Assembly (NCBI GenBank): GCA_013180625.2
Contig: SNVD02009675.1
Coordinates: 336,794 to 400,793, forward strand
From: Boswellia sacra
Taxonomy: Eukaryota; Streptophyta; Magnoliopsida; Sapindales; Burseraceae
Direction of reading: 5' to 3'
Length of the DNA: 64,000 nucleotides
Below the pieces are notes generated by a model, which worked only from the letters and a program-made list of their open reading frames with translations, ran no database searches and was not told the origin of the DNA. How positions within the stretch are numbered: the first letter of the stretch is position 1; every line of letters starts with the position of its first letter. The translations under genes and the position numbers were made by a program. This document shows positions 34,156 to 46,157 of the stretch, in pieces.

Positions 34156-34598
34156 AAATTGTATAATTTTTAATTTATCTGAAAATTATTTCAAATATAA
34201 GAAAATCTTAATTATTATATTTAGTTACTTATATTTATATTAATTCTAGACTATATGGTGCCCCCTCTAAAGAAAAATTCTAGGTCCGTCACCGATGGGA
34301 CCTAAGGTAAAAATATCAAAATAGGCCTCTATTAGGGATGTGGAATGGGTCATATCATTAAAATAAAAATTTGAAATTATTGTTAATGTAAATGTAAAAT
34401 TATATTTTATACTTTATCGTGCTACTTTAGTGATTGTTTCGTATTGTATTTGTATTATATATTGTTTTGTATTATATATTTATTATATGTTTGTGTTTTA
34501 TATTTCTCAAGACACCATAACTAGTCAATCATGTAACCATCGTTTTACATTGAATAAGATAAATTTTTTGGCAATAAGTTTCCATTAGTCTTAACTCT
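34156..34598. mobile_element. 3' fragment of the 0.8-kb DNA transposon and unit joint
   Basis: The type B block ends abruptly at GAATAAAA, and the sequence continues with the right part of the 0.8-kb transposon (to about 34297) and type A tail DNA. Unit 5 lacks this junction and continues into unique sequence at 45148. It is therefore a recombination breakpoint joining the two array halves. Confidence 0.7.
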
Positions 34599-34759
34599 CA
34601 AGATATCATAACTAGTCAATCATTTAAACTCATAAAACATTAAACCTGGTTGCTTTAGACATAGAAAGTTAGTGTAGTGCCACAAAAAATAAAGAGGCAC
34701 GTGGAGGAAAGAAGCAAAGAAAGAGCAAATTCAAAGGTCTTAAGTTTCATTATAAAGCT

Positions 34760-35288
34760 TTTGGCTAATTCTTTGATTCATGAAATTCCTTCAACTAAGC
34801 ATGCTTAAGAGCAGCATCTGCCATAATTCTTTTAGCTAGACTCACACAAAAAAATTTCTACAAATGACAGAGAACGCATATTACTAGAAGAAATCTCTCA
34901 GCACGAGGATTTAAAATGTGTAGAAAATTAAAATGCACTATTCTCCACCATAGAGCCAATGGACGCATTTCACTGACTAGATAGTAGTTTAACAAAAAAT
35001 GACTATTAGTCTAGTAAAGATCTCCACGTTACAATATTATGTAAAAGGAATTTGAACTCACCTGAAGAAGATCATATCCCTCTGGTTCAAGACTAGTGAC
35101 AATCTCAGCTAGATTACAGATAAGCTCAAAAGAACCAAACTGTCAGGGAGAAAATAAAATAAGATATTGAAAGCACAACATGAAATAATAAATAACAGGC
35201 CAATCCCAAACTTTGTTTTACCCGTTCTTAGTAATCAAGTAATGAGCTCACCTCTGGCCAAGTACTTTCATGTATTCCACCAAAGGTC
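34760..35288 (-). pseudogene. CDK-like kinase C-lobe exons, copy 3
   Basis: Exons at 35288-35252, 35139-35062 (78 bases, GTGAG donor kept) and from 34857 downwards. They have almost the same sequence as copy 1, including the stop in the last exon. Sharing that stop with copies 1 and 4 shows that it arose before the type A units multiplied. Confidence 0.68.
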
Positions 35289-35362
35289 CTTCACAGGGAA
35301 GACCAAATCAATTAGAAACTCAAAATGAAGTATATAAGGCTGACTCAAGAATATATAGGACC

Positions 35363-36149
35363 CCTTGATGGACCTATGTTGTGATAGGGGGCCCACTGAA
35401 AAATTTAAACTATCTTGTATCTTATAAGTTTCAATAGTTACAGAGATAGTCTTATTAAAAAAAATACTAAATTTTGACAAATGTTCCCTCCTGCCCTTGG
35501 ATTCATCCTTAACCTTAAGCATTGTTTTTGTTAAATCCTTTTAGAGTTACATAGTTAAGTGGGTTCATTCGTGTCCCTCCATTTTCTATTATTTCATGAT
35601 TGAAATGTCATGATATATGTACTCACACAATTTATTTGAAAGGCCTTTAGGATATACATAATCGTAATAGATTTGAAAGATTATTTTCAATATACTGCAT
35701 CAATCTAAACTTTTATATTTATTTTTTGAACTCGATTCATCATCAATATATTGATTTACATGGAATCTTAAATTTATATAATGAAATAGTACAAAAAAAT
35801 AAATTCTCTAATAATAGATCATATCAGATTCCCAATTTTAAATATGTTTAGCTTTCATATAAAGCATTAAAATAATATTATTTAAACATATAAATTTAAT
35901 TATGATCAAAAGACTTTAGAACTTATACATATGTTAGAAAATTTTTTCTTGAAACTATAATTACTTTAGTCTTACATATGTGTGTGTATGCGTTCGGAAA
36001 TGAAAAAAAATTGTATAATTTTTAATTTATCTGAAAATTATTTCAAATATAAGAAAATCTTAATTATTATATTTAGTTACTTATATTTATATTAATTCTA
36101 GACTATATGGTGCCCCCTCTAAAGAAAAATTCTAGGTCCGTCACTGATG
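35363..36149. mobile_element. 0.8-kb DNA transposon copy in unit 3
   Basis: It sits at the same position within the unit as the copy at 30007-30799 and is flanked by GGACC. It was duplicated with the unit, not inserted independently. An 84-codon minus-strand frame at 35268-35522 overlaps it and recurs in unit 4, but it has no recognisable product. Confidence 0.65.
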
Positions 36150-36609
36150 GGACCTAAGGTAAAAATATTAAAATAGGCCTCTATTAGGGATGTGGAATGG
36201 GTCATATAATTAAAATAAAAATTTGAAATTATTGTTAATGTAAATGTAAAATTATATTTTATACTTTGTCGTGCTACTTTAGTGATTGTTTCGTATTGTA
36301 TTTATATTATTTATTGTTTTGTATTATATATTTATTATATGTTTGTATTTTATATTTCTCAAGATACCATAACTAGTCAATCATGTAACCATCGTTTTAC
36401 ATTGAATAAGATAAATTTTTTGGCAATAAGTTTCCATCAGTCTTAACTCTCAAGATATCATAACTAGTCAATCATTTAAACTCATAAATCATTAAACCTG
36501 GTTGCTTTAGACATAGAAATTTAGTATAGTGCCACAAAAAATAAAGAGGCACGTGGAGGAAAGAAGCAAAGAAAGAGCAAATTCGAAGGTCTTAAGTTTC
36601 ATTATAAAG

Positions 36610-37132
36610 CTTTTGGCTAATTCTTTGATTCATGAAATTCCTTCAACTAAGCATGCTTAAGAGCAGCATCTGCCATAATTCTTTTAGCTAGACTCACACA
36701 AAAAAATTTCTACAAATGACAGAGAACGCATGTTACTAGAAGAAATCTCTCAGCATGAGGATTTAAAATGTTTAGAAAATTAAAATGCACTATTCTCCAC
36801 CATAGAGCCAATGGACGCATTTCACTGACTAGATAGTAGTTTAACGAAAAATGACTATTAGTCTAGTAAAGATCTCCACGTTATAATATTATGTAAAAGG
36901 AATTTGAACTCACCTGAAGAAGATCATATCCCTCTGGTTCAAGACTAGTGACAATCTCAGCTAGATTACAGATAAGCTCAAAAGAACCAAACTGTCAGGG
37001 AGAAAATAAAATAAGATATTGAAAGCACAACATGAATAACAGGCCAATCCCAAACTTTGTTTTACCCGTTCTTAGTAATCAAGTAATGAGCTCACCTATG
37101 GCCAAGTATTTTCATGTATTCCACCAAAGGTC
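36610..37132 (-). pseudogene. CDK-like kinase C-lobe exons, copy 4
   Basis: Exons at 37132-37096, 36991-36914 and from 36709 downwards. The first exon ends TGGCCATAG, so the Glu codon after TWP seen in copy 1 is TAG here. The last exon has the shared type A stop. The splice signals are otherwise preserved. Confidence 0.68.
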
Positions 37133-37206
37133 CTTCACATGGAAGACCAAATCAATTAGAAACTCAAAATGAAGTATATAAGGCTGACTCAAGAATATAT
37201 AGGACC

Positions 37207-37998
37207 CCTTGATGGACCTATGTTGTGATAGGGGGCCCACTGAAAAATTTAAACTATCTTGTATCTTATAAGTTTCAATAGTTACAGAGATAGTCTTATT
37301 AAAAAAAATACTAAATTTTGACAAATGTTCCCTCCTGCCTTTGGATTCATCCTTAACCTTAAGCATTGTTTTTGTTAAATCCTTTTAGAGTTACATAGTT
37401 AAGTGGGTTCATTCGTGTCCCTCCATTTTCTATTATTTCATGATTGAAATGTCATGATATATGTACTCACACAATTTATTTGAAAGGCCTTTAGAATATA
37501 CATAATCGTAATAGATTTGAAAGATTATTTTCAATATACTGCATCAATCTAAACTTTTATATTTATTTTTTGAACTCGATTCATCATCAATATATTGATT
37601 TACATGGAATCTTAAATTTATATAATGAAATAGTACAAAAAAATAAATTCTCTAATAATAGATCATATCAGATTCCAAATATTAAATATGTTTAGCTTTC
37701 ATATAAAGCATTAAAATAATATTATTTAAACATATAAATTTAATTATGATCAAAAGACTTTAGAACTTATGCATATGTTAGAAAATTTTTTCTTGAAACT
37801 ATAATATATTACTTTAGTCTTATATATGTGTGTGTATGCGTTCGAAAATGAAAAAAAAATTGTATAATTTTTAATTTATCTGAAAATTATTTCAAATATA
37901 AGAAAATCTTAATTATTATATTTAGTTACTTATATTTATATTAATTCTAGACTATATGGTGCCCCCTCTAAAGAAAAATTCTAGGTCCGTCACTGATG
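37207..37998. mobile_element. 0.8-kb DNA transposon copy in unit 4
   Basis: The third full copy, in the same place within the unit, with GGACC on both sides. Confidence 0.65.
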
Positions 37999-38559
37999 GG
38001 ACCTAAGGTAAAAATATTAAAATAAGCCTCTATTAGGGATGTGGAATGGGTCATATAATTAAAATAAAAATTTGAAATTATTGTTAATGTAAATGTAAAA
38101 TTATATTTTATACTTTGTCATGCTACTTTAGTGATTGTTTCGTATTGTATTTATATTATATATTGTTTTGTTTTATATATTTATTATATGTTTGTATTTC
38201 ATATTTCTCAAGATACCATAACTAGTCAATCATGTAAATGCCTACATCATTAAACATGGTTGCTTTAGAAATAGAAAAGTTAGTATAGTGTCACAAAAAA
38301 GAGTAGTACTAGATTTACAACCTTTTTACAACCCAAACTTTGTAAGATGATATGGTAGTCTACATGAAAAAATTCACTAGAGCAAAAAATAAATAAATAA
38401 AAAAAGATGGATATTATATCTCAAATAGGATTTTGTCATGTAGACTATCACATCAGATTATAAAGTTTTGATTGTATGAAGATTGTAAGTTTAGCATTAC
38501 TACACAGAATATAAAGAGGCACGTGAAGAAAAAAATATGAGGAAAGAGCAAATTAGAAG

Positions 38560-39120
38560 GTCCTAGGTTTCATAGTCAAGGTTTGGCTAATTCTTGGATA
38601 TATGAAATTCTTTGAAGAAGCATAATTAAGAGTAGCACTTCCCGTAATTCTTTTAGCTAGACTGACATAAAAAATTTTCAACAAATGATAATAGAAAAGA
38701 GAACACACATTACTAGACGAAATCTCTCTAAACAAGCAATTACAATGTGCAGAAAATTAAAATGTACTATTCTCCACCATAAAGCCATTGGACTGATTTT
38801 CGTAATGGGATAGGTAGTTTAAAAAACAAATACTACATAATCTAGCAAAGATTTTCACATTATAATATTATGTAAAAATAAATTGAACTGACATGAGAAA
38901 AATCATATCCCTCTGGTTCAGCACGCGTGAAAATCTCTGTCAAGTTATAGGCAAGCTCAAAAGGAACAAACTACAAGGAAGAAAATGAAATAAGATATTG
39001 AAAGCCACATCATGAAAAAATACATAACGGGCTAATTCCATACTTTATTTTACCCTATTCTAGTAATCAGGTAATGAGCTCACTCCTAGCTGGATACTTT
39101 CATGTATTCTAACAAAGGTC
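38560..39120 (-). pseudogene. CDK-like kinase C-lobe exons, copy 5
   Basis: The same exon set as copy 2 with more decay. The donor of the middle exon (38893-38970) has changed from CAG-GTGAG to CAT-GTCAG, and the acceptor of the last exon (near 38479-38680) has changed from TAG to TTG. It still reads YVSLAKRITGSATLN. These splice-site losses are private to this copy. Confidence 0.68.
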
Positions 39121-39522
39121 CTTCACATGATAGACCAAATTAGTTAGAAACTCATAGTGAAGTATACAGGGCTAGCTAAAAAATATATAAGGCTTAAGGC
39201 AAAAATATCAAAATAGCCCTTTATTTGGATGTCAAACGGGTTATATAATTAGAATAATGACGTGAAAGTATTGTTAATATAAATATAAAATTATCGTGCT
39301 ACTTTAGTGATTGTTTCGTATTATATTTATATTATATATTGTTTTGTATTATGTATTTAAAATCATTAGAGTAAATATTAAAATGGAATAAAAGCAACTA
39401 AAAAAGGTTATGATTGGCACCATTAACGTGTTTGACATCCGAGCAACTCCAAGGTTCTTGGACAATCAAAAGTCAACAATCTTCATAGATTTTTTCTCAA
39501 TATCAACCAACACATTCTGAGG

Positions 39523-39527
39523 TTTTA
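39523..39527. repeat. target-site duplication TTTTA, left
   Basis: Identical to 43307-43311 and present once in the empty paralogue at 32321-32325. Confidence 0.9.
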
Positions 39528-39603
39528 TGTGACACTCCAAATTTTAAGTAGGTTTACCTTACATGCATATTGTGAAAATATGTATTATTAACATTATGAT
39601 GTA

Positions 39604-39625
39604 TATATATATATATATATATATG
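39604..39625. repeat. TA microsatellite in the solo LTR
   Basis: An alternating TA run lies where the related LTRs have only a short TATGTATGTATATATA. It is a local expansion after insertion. Confidence 0.75.
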
Positions 39626-41989
39626 GAGAGGGATGAAATTAGATGAGAGATGGAAGGGTGTGAGTGAAAAGCTAAGAAAGTGTGGGGCCTTAATTGAAAT
39701 GCTTGTGTGATGTATATCTATAAAGCATGGGATAAGTCTAGAAAATTCATTTTTCTTCCCCCTTTCTCTTTGAACGTCCAGCACCCTCTCTCCCTCTTTT
39801 TCTCTCAATTTTTCCATGGAATCAAGAAGAGAGGAAGGAAACAAGAGGCCAAGATGTAAGAATTCACTTCTCTCTCTCTAACTCTAGCCATAACCATGCA
39901 ATTGAGTGATGGTTTATTATTTTTTGTGATATTTCATGTCAGACATATTCTGTAAATGGCTAGAAAAACATGAATTAGAGTGAATTATGGAAGAATTTAA
40001 AGATTTGATGATGCTAGGAAGCTAGAAGTAAAGTATGAGTATGAATCCTGCAGAGTTGTTTTTCTGAATAGTGTCAAGTCCGAAAATTCCTATAAATTCC
40101 ATGGTTGTTTTCTGACTCTGAAATTTTTATATGATAAATTAGACACCTCGGAGTTTGTAGAATTTTGAAACACTTGAAAATTCGTAGTGTGTGAATTGTA
40201 ATGAATTTTTGAAATTCTGGTTCAAAATTGTGAATTCCTCTGTTTTAAAACAGGGCAGGGGGAATGAACTCGATTTGAGGGGGAAAATCTTTGTTAAATT
40301 TTGTGATTTTTAATACAAAAACTCTTGGGTATGTTTTCTATTAGACTGTAAATTTTCATGGTTTTTGGAGTTGTGTATGAATTGTTATGATTTTTCAAAT
40401 CTGGAGTTAAAGAACTATGAATGTTAAGTTCCAGAACTGAGTATGTGAAATAAATTCCATCTGACTGCCTTAAACTCCTTAGAAAATCATGATTTTTGGT
40501 GGAATGACTCTTATATGTGTCTAGTTTTAGACTGGAAAGTTTGGTAGAGATTGGATTATTGTAGAATTTTATACAATTCTTCAAAGTTTCACTGTTCAGT
40601 GGAGAGGTCTGCAGACAGATTTGCTGTGTGAATGAAATTAAGGATTTTCAAGGGGAATATGACCTTATTTTGACTCAATAAAATTCATGGACTATAATAT
40701 GTATGTCTATTTGAGTTCCATGAAGTTTGGTGATGATTGGAAATGAGTAACTTCTTATTATAATAATCCAACCAATATGTGTGTGTTATAAAGTTTAATA
40801 AATGATGTTATTGGTTGGTTGAATTGTTGTTAACCTATAAGGGATTTAATGACTTCTAAATAGACACTAATCAGTGTGTCATGACTATGGCAATGGTTAC
40901 CAGAGAGAAAAGAGAAGAAGAAGAGATGAACTTTAAACAACTGCTTATCAAGAAATACATGAAAACAAAATTAAGAGGCGAGGCTAACCAGGTAAGTAGC
41001 TAGACTCTTCTGAGGACACAATAGATGTTAACTTTTAATGAAATGTATTTAATGATGGTGTTTGTGAATATATGTGAAATGTGTTGATAGAATGTGGATG
41101 GGGCCATGAATACATGGATCTTGATATAGGAAATGATTTGATTGGGGTTTATAGTGATTTATGAAATGTGTGATTTCACACACTTTGATATGTATGTGAT
41201 TGACATGTTGGTATAAATTCTATGTGTGTGAGATGTAGAAATGTGAATGTGCCCTCATGTAGGTGAATTTATTATGATATGGCTTGAATAATATTGCCAA
41301 TGAAACGACATATGTATGTGAAGAATGAAATACATGCCAAACATTCGAGGATACTATTTCCTAATGTGAGATGGCATGACAAATGAATGTCTATGAAAAA
41401 CCATGTGTATTAGAGTGCCATGAATATGTACGAGTGGAAAATGAATGAGATAAGTTATACATGGACATAGTTATGCAACGATGTGATTGAAATACATCAA
41501 AGAGTAATGGAAGGGTTGGCACTAATAAAGAATTCAATGGGGTTCTATATGTGTAGAAATGATGCCAATGTGTGGATTGTGCACATCCATAAGTGTTTGT
41601 GAGATATGTAGGCTTATTGTATTTATGAATGTATATGTGATTAATGAGAAGCCTACGTAGAACCTCAATTATGATAGTGAACTGCAATATTGTGATGTGT
41701 GAAGGCATGTATAACGGTGTGATGTGTTATGAATTCAAAATTACATGCCAAGCCCATGGGAATATATTGAATGTCGAATGTGAAATGTGATACCGTTAAA
41801 TGCTAGCATTATGGTGAATGAATTGTGATATGTTGTGATTGGGTTAGAAGCTTGATATAAAGCTTCATTTGTGTGACTGAAGTGTGAAATGTGATATGTG
41901 AGTGAAAGCTTCATATAGAGCTTCACTTATGTGATTGAATGTGAAAACTGATATGTGAGTGGCATGCCACAACTTAGGATATTTGGCTC

Positions 41990-42395
41990 TCATAGCTTGA
42001 GGGGAGGTCTGGACCATGTGTTTCCCTACATGGGATTCTGTAGCATGGGCCCGGTATCACCCGGATTGTCAGACTAGCCTCGAGCTATTTCAAGTGTAGG
42101 CATCTGAATGTATCCGTACTGTTATGTACTCCCATGGCTTGAGGGGAGGTCTGGACCATGTGTTTCTCTAGATGAGATTCGGTAGCATTGGCCCGGTATC
42201 ACCCGGATTGTCAGATTAGCCTTGAGCTATTTCATGGGTAGGCCTCTGAATGTATCTGTATTGTTCCGTATCCCCATGGCTTGAGGGGAGGTCTAGACCA
42301 TGTGTTTCTCTAGATGAGATTCGGTAGCATGGGCCCGGTATCACCCGGATTATCAGACTAGCCTTGAGCTGATTCATGGGTAGGCCTATATATGG
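41990..42395 (+). repeat. three-unit tandem repeat in the solo LTR
   Basis: Cores GGTATCACCCGG at 42053, 42195 and 42337 keep the 142-base spacing of the related LTRs. Confidence 0.9.
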
Positions 42396-43306
42396 GAACT
42401 GACTGTGAAATGAAAATTCCTACATTGATTAGAGAGCACTGTTCCTAAGTATCTGTGACTATATTGTGGAAGCTTCCGAATTTATATGAAATGGATATCC
42501 ATGTGAACAATGTAGCTAGCTTATGGAAACTCATGTGTGAATGATTTATATGTTTATGGGAGCACATGAGGATGTGATAGACTTGTGGAAAGTTTATGTG
42601 TAAATGAGACATGTTTATACAAGTGGGTGTATGTGATGAGCTTTGACATGGGAAAGCCATGTTTGACTACCCATAAACAGGTAATTATGGAATTAGAAAT
42701 GTGACTGGATAAGAGAGTAATTGGTCTAAGAAATTGGCCAATGATACAGGGTTGGCACTGGAGCACCATTAAATGGTGTAGGAGCGCATCTTTAACCAAT
42801 CTAAAGAGATATAGGCAGAGAATTGGCATCGCTGCGCCATACCTTTCACGCTGAAGCGCTACTTGCACTGACTCAGGTAAGAGAGAATAGAGAGTTGGCG
42901 CATGCGTGCCCTCCCTTAGCACAGGAGCGCGAAACTGGAATTTGTAACGGATTGGAAATCAGAAACTTGGCGTTCCTTGAACATTGAAATCAATGTTCTG
43001 ATTTTTCTTAGTAAAGCACTGGTGGCTTGTATACCAATAAATAAACAGTAATTAGTGATTATGGAATAAGTATTGAATAGTATTCATATTCTGAAATAGT
43101 TATCGCCATTAATTGTTTTATTTTGAGTGTTACGCCAGTTTTATAATTCTAGCTGCTTACTGAGTTTCATACTCACTAGTCTGTTGTGTACCTCAGGTAT
43201 TCGATCAGTAAAAGTTTAAGGAAGGATTCTGGCATAACGACGATTGTGTTCCCTTGGCAAGCCCTTATCCGCTGCAGTATTACTCTGTTGGATACGGGGT
43301 GTGACA

Positions 43307-43311
43307 TTTTA
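43307..43311. repeat. target-site duplication TTTTA, right
   Basis: The partner of 39523-39527. Confidence 0.9.
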
Positions 43312-43398
43312 AATCTCGATGAACTATGTTAAGCTCATGACAGTAGGAAACATCATGGAGAGTATGGTACAAGAAACTCTGCAAAGAGATCGTAATAA

Positions 43399-45147
43399 TG
43401 CCTTCCAATAATTCAAATAAAAGTCAATTTGGACAATCATAACAACGTTCCTTTGGTGGAGCTTATTTGTGTTTTTGAATTGGAGTACATATGCCTTGTA
43501 ACATGTTTTAAAGACACAATTATACAAGAATTGCTTGTGTCCATAATTCTCATAATGACTACAAATTTAGGGTCTAATGGTTATTTCATAATTTCCAAAC
43601 AACTTCAGATGTAGGAAGAGGAGTGAAAATATTTATAAAACAAAAAAAAAAAAACAAAAGTGCTTTATACAAACTTATGATAAAAAATATAAGGATAATA
43701 ACAACATAAGGGAAACATACATCTTAAAAACAATGGAGAAAGTAAACTACGACGACTAGAAAATAAGCCTTTTACTACACCCATTTACAACGGGCCTTTA
43801 AAAATGCAGTAAAAGTTCAAATTTTGTGGCGGGCTACCGCACCTATATAGAAATTATGGACTTTAACTACATTTTTATGAAACTACAGTAAAAACTCTAT
43901 TTTATATCTCTTTTTTTTGTCTTATCTTTTTTACACCCTTCTCTCTCTTTTCCTTTGCTCTCAAATCCCTTATTTCCCCAATCTTTGTAATCCTTAATCA
44001 AATTCCCTCTTAAATCTCTTTCAACTTCCTCCTTATAAAATTCCCTCTCGACTTTGATGGTGCATAGCAATTGGAAGTGCTGCTTTCATTTTCCTAATAT
44101 TCTTGTAAAGGAGATGTAGAATTACTACTCATCATTTGCAAATAAGGTGAAAATGCTGCTTATTGTTTTTCAAAGTTTGACCTTACAAGGGGAAGAAGCT
44201 TAAATCTTCAGATTTATCGAATTTGAAAGTATCTTTTGACAACTTGCTACTCGAATATAAATGATTTCCAGTTTCTTTTCTAACTTTGCCACAAATATCT
44301 ATATTATGGTTATGTAGTTGCTTTCCATGCCAATTTCATGTACTTGTCTCTTCTCCAGATTTTTGTGGGCCTTTTTTATTTTTTATTTTTTTATTATCCT
44401 TGGAGATATTTATACATGCTAGGTCTTGTAATTTCCTTTCTATCATAGTCTTAAATGGGTTATTACAAGTTGATTTTGTATATTATGTTTTAGGACTTGA
44501 TTTGGGTTGGTGACGTCCTCAACGAATTTTTTTGTTCTGATTTGGTGACTTTTTTCATGGGTTCTGTTCTATTCTAATTTGGTAACTCTCTCTCTCTCTT
44601 TATTTTAATAAATAATTTTTTTACCAAGTGCTTTTGGATTATCTGAGTTGAACAAAGTAATGGCTAGCTGGATTATTCTAGCATTTTTTAACTTGTAATG
44701 AGTAATTGGCTACGTGGTTATGTTCCAAAATCTAATAATTAGTAATTTGAAAACTTCTAATGTGTATGCTTATTGAAATTGGTTAAAAATGAGTGCTTAG
44801 TCAATGAAATTATGCTTTAAAATCTCATAATCAATAATTTTATTTTCCTTGTGGAATCATACCTTAATTTTTAACTTGTATCTATTAAAAAAAATAATAA
44901 TAGTAATTGTAATTGGGAAGACAATAGTGATAGCAATAGTCTATTTAATGAATTAGGTACATAAATTTTGATGATTAGACTATAATTGTTTGAGTGCTGT
45001 TATTTCTAGGCCTAAGCCTTGATTTGAACAGTTTTTTGTGAACTTAGTAAATTAATAATTATTACATTTTATGTTAGAGATCTACTCTAAGAGTATGGAT
45101 GTTTTTCTTTAATATGTAAACATTATTATTATAAATGAATAAAAGTT
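43399..45147. repeat. non-coding upstream block of type B unit, copy 2
   Basis: The close copy of 32413-34155. It contains a CT microsatellite near 44585. No kinase N-lobe exon was seen. The small open frames here differ between the two copies and are not genes. Confidence 0.6.
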
Positions 45148-45915
45148 ACTATTTATAAATTACCCAAGTGTGACTGTCACTACAATATTTTTGGCATATT
45201 TGTCACTTCACAATTTTTTTATTTGACATTTTTTTTTAAAAAAGTGAGAAATTTAACCATGTCTTAAAAGTCAAACCTATTAATTCATCTTATTTGTCAC
45301 TTTTGTCTTTATTCAATCACATATATATTACATTTTTATAAAAGTTTGACAAGTATGTGCAAATGTAATCTTTTATTTTCCCTCTCAAATTTCCCCCTTT
45401 CTTTTCATTTTTTCTTTCAAATATGTGAATATAATATTTAAAATTTCAATAAATTTATTTAAATATAATTGAACAATATAATTTTATTTTTAATCTAAAA
45501 TTTAAAATAATTTTTAAAAATCTTTAAATTAAAGATAACATTATTATATGTATGAAAAGAATAAATTTTTAAATATTAAATTGTAGAAAAATAAATTTTT
45601 AAATGTGAAAATTTTATGAAATAAATAAAATTATTTTTTAATTTCGAAGTGATGAAAATCACATCATTTAATTGCTTTGATAAAATTAAGCAATTAACAA
45701 TAACAAAAAAATTATTTTGAAATAATATAACATTTTAAATATGCAAAAAATTATTATAATTTATTTTACAAATTAAATTAAAACATTTAGTGCGCCAAAA
45801 ATTATAAAAAATTAGTCTAATAGTGTAAATGAAAAAGTTTGAAATATAGGGACTAAACATGGGGACGATTTTGATAATTTTTAATAGATATGGATTTCCT
45901 GGAATTTCACAATTA
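45148..45915. other. AT-rich intergenic DNA upstream of the OXS3-like gene
   Basis: It is very AT-rich with long T and A runs. CACTACAATATTTTTGGC near 45179 resembles the start of a CACTA-type transposon, but no matching inverted end was found. Otherwise nothing is recognisable. Confidence 0.4.
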
Positions 45916-45923
45916 TATATAAA
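45916..45923 (+). promoter_or_regulatory. TATA box of the OXS3-like gene
   Basis: TATATAAA is followed by a CT-rich, comparatively GC-rich leader (about 45945-46157) that contrasts with the AT-rich DNA upstream. Its position about 240 bases before the ATG fits a plant promoter. Confidence 0.55.
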
Positions 45924-46157
45924 GAAAATGAAACAACCCTAGCCGTAATCTCCTAGATCTAAATCCCTAATTCCTAAACCTTCCTCCACTCTACTATCCT
46001 ATGCCACCGTCCGTGGCCACCTCTAACTCCACCCTTCTTACTTGCAACTCTCCTCCAAGTCTTCTTCAGTCACTCCTCGTTCATTCCGGTTTTGAAATGG
46101 TGGTGACTAGAACAAGGCAAGAGAACTAATATTAATTCGGTTCGTCCCGCTAACTGC

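Larger units (their letters stand above)
34599..36358. repeat. kinase array unit 3 (type A)
   Basis: Nearly identical to units 1 and 4, including the 0.8-kb transposon at 35363-36149. Confidence 0.85.
36447..38210. repeat. kinase array unit 4 (type A)
   Basis: The third type A copy, adjacent to unit 3. The joint (about 36359-36446) repeats the phrase CATGTAACCATCGTTTTACA seen at 34530. Confidence 0.85.
39528..43306 (+). mobile_element. solo LTR, 3779 bp, of the 3416-12473 family
   Basis: It begins TGTGACACTCC and ends GGGTGTGACA. It is colinear with the 3.9-kb LTRs of the young element but more diverged (several percent by eye). The perfect 5-bp duplication TTTTA flanks it at 39523-39527 and 43307-43311. 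The paralogous kinase exon at 32321 shows a single TTTTA, confirming the empty site. A solo LTR arises by recombination between the two LTRs of a full element. Confidence 0.93.
39423..43378 (-). pseudogene. CDK-like kinase catalytic-loop exon, copy 2, split by the solo LTR
   Basis: On the minus strand the exon starts at 43378 after CTTTGCAG, runs to 43307, is interrupted by the 3.8-kb solo LTR, and resumes at 39527 with [11 protein letters not shown]. The break falls within HRDLKPQ. The DFG Gly codon is TGA, exactly as in the uninterrupted copy at 32222-32392, so the stop came before the duplication and the LTR insertion came after it. Confidence 0.8.
38211..45147. repeat. kinase array unit 5 (type B), interrupted by a solo LTR
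   Basis: It matches unit 2 (31008-34155) along its length once 39528-43306 plus one target copy is removed. After 45147 the sequence becomes unique, so this is the upstream limit of the array. Confidence 0.85.

Noticed and set aside
35268..35522. 84-codon minus-strand frame, repeated at 37112-37366, as a gene
   Set aside because: It straddles a kinase exon fragment and the inserted 0.8-kb transposon, is shared only because the units were duplicated, and unit 1 lacks the same open frame.
43429..43614. Plus-strand frame with VFELEYICLV, similar to the kinase phrase LVFEYLDLDL
   Set aside because: It is on the wrong strand relative to the kinase exons and lacks splice sites. The homologous region at 32440 breaks the frame; the resemblance is chance.
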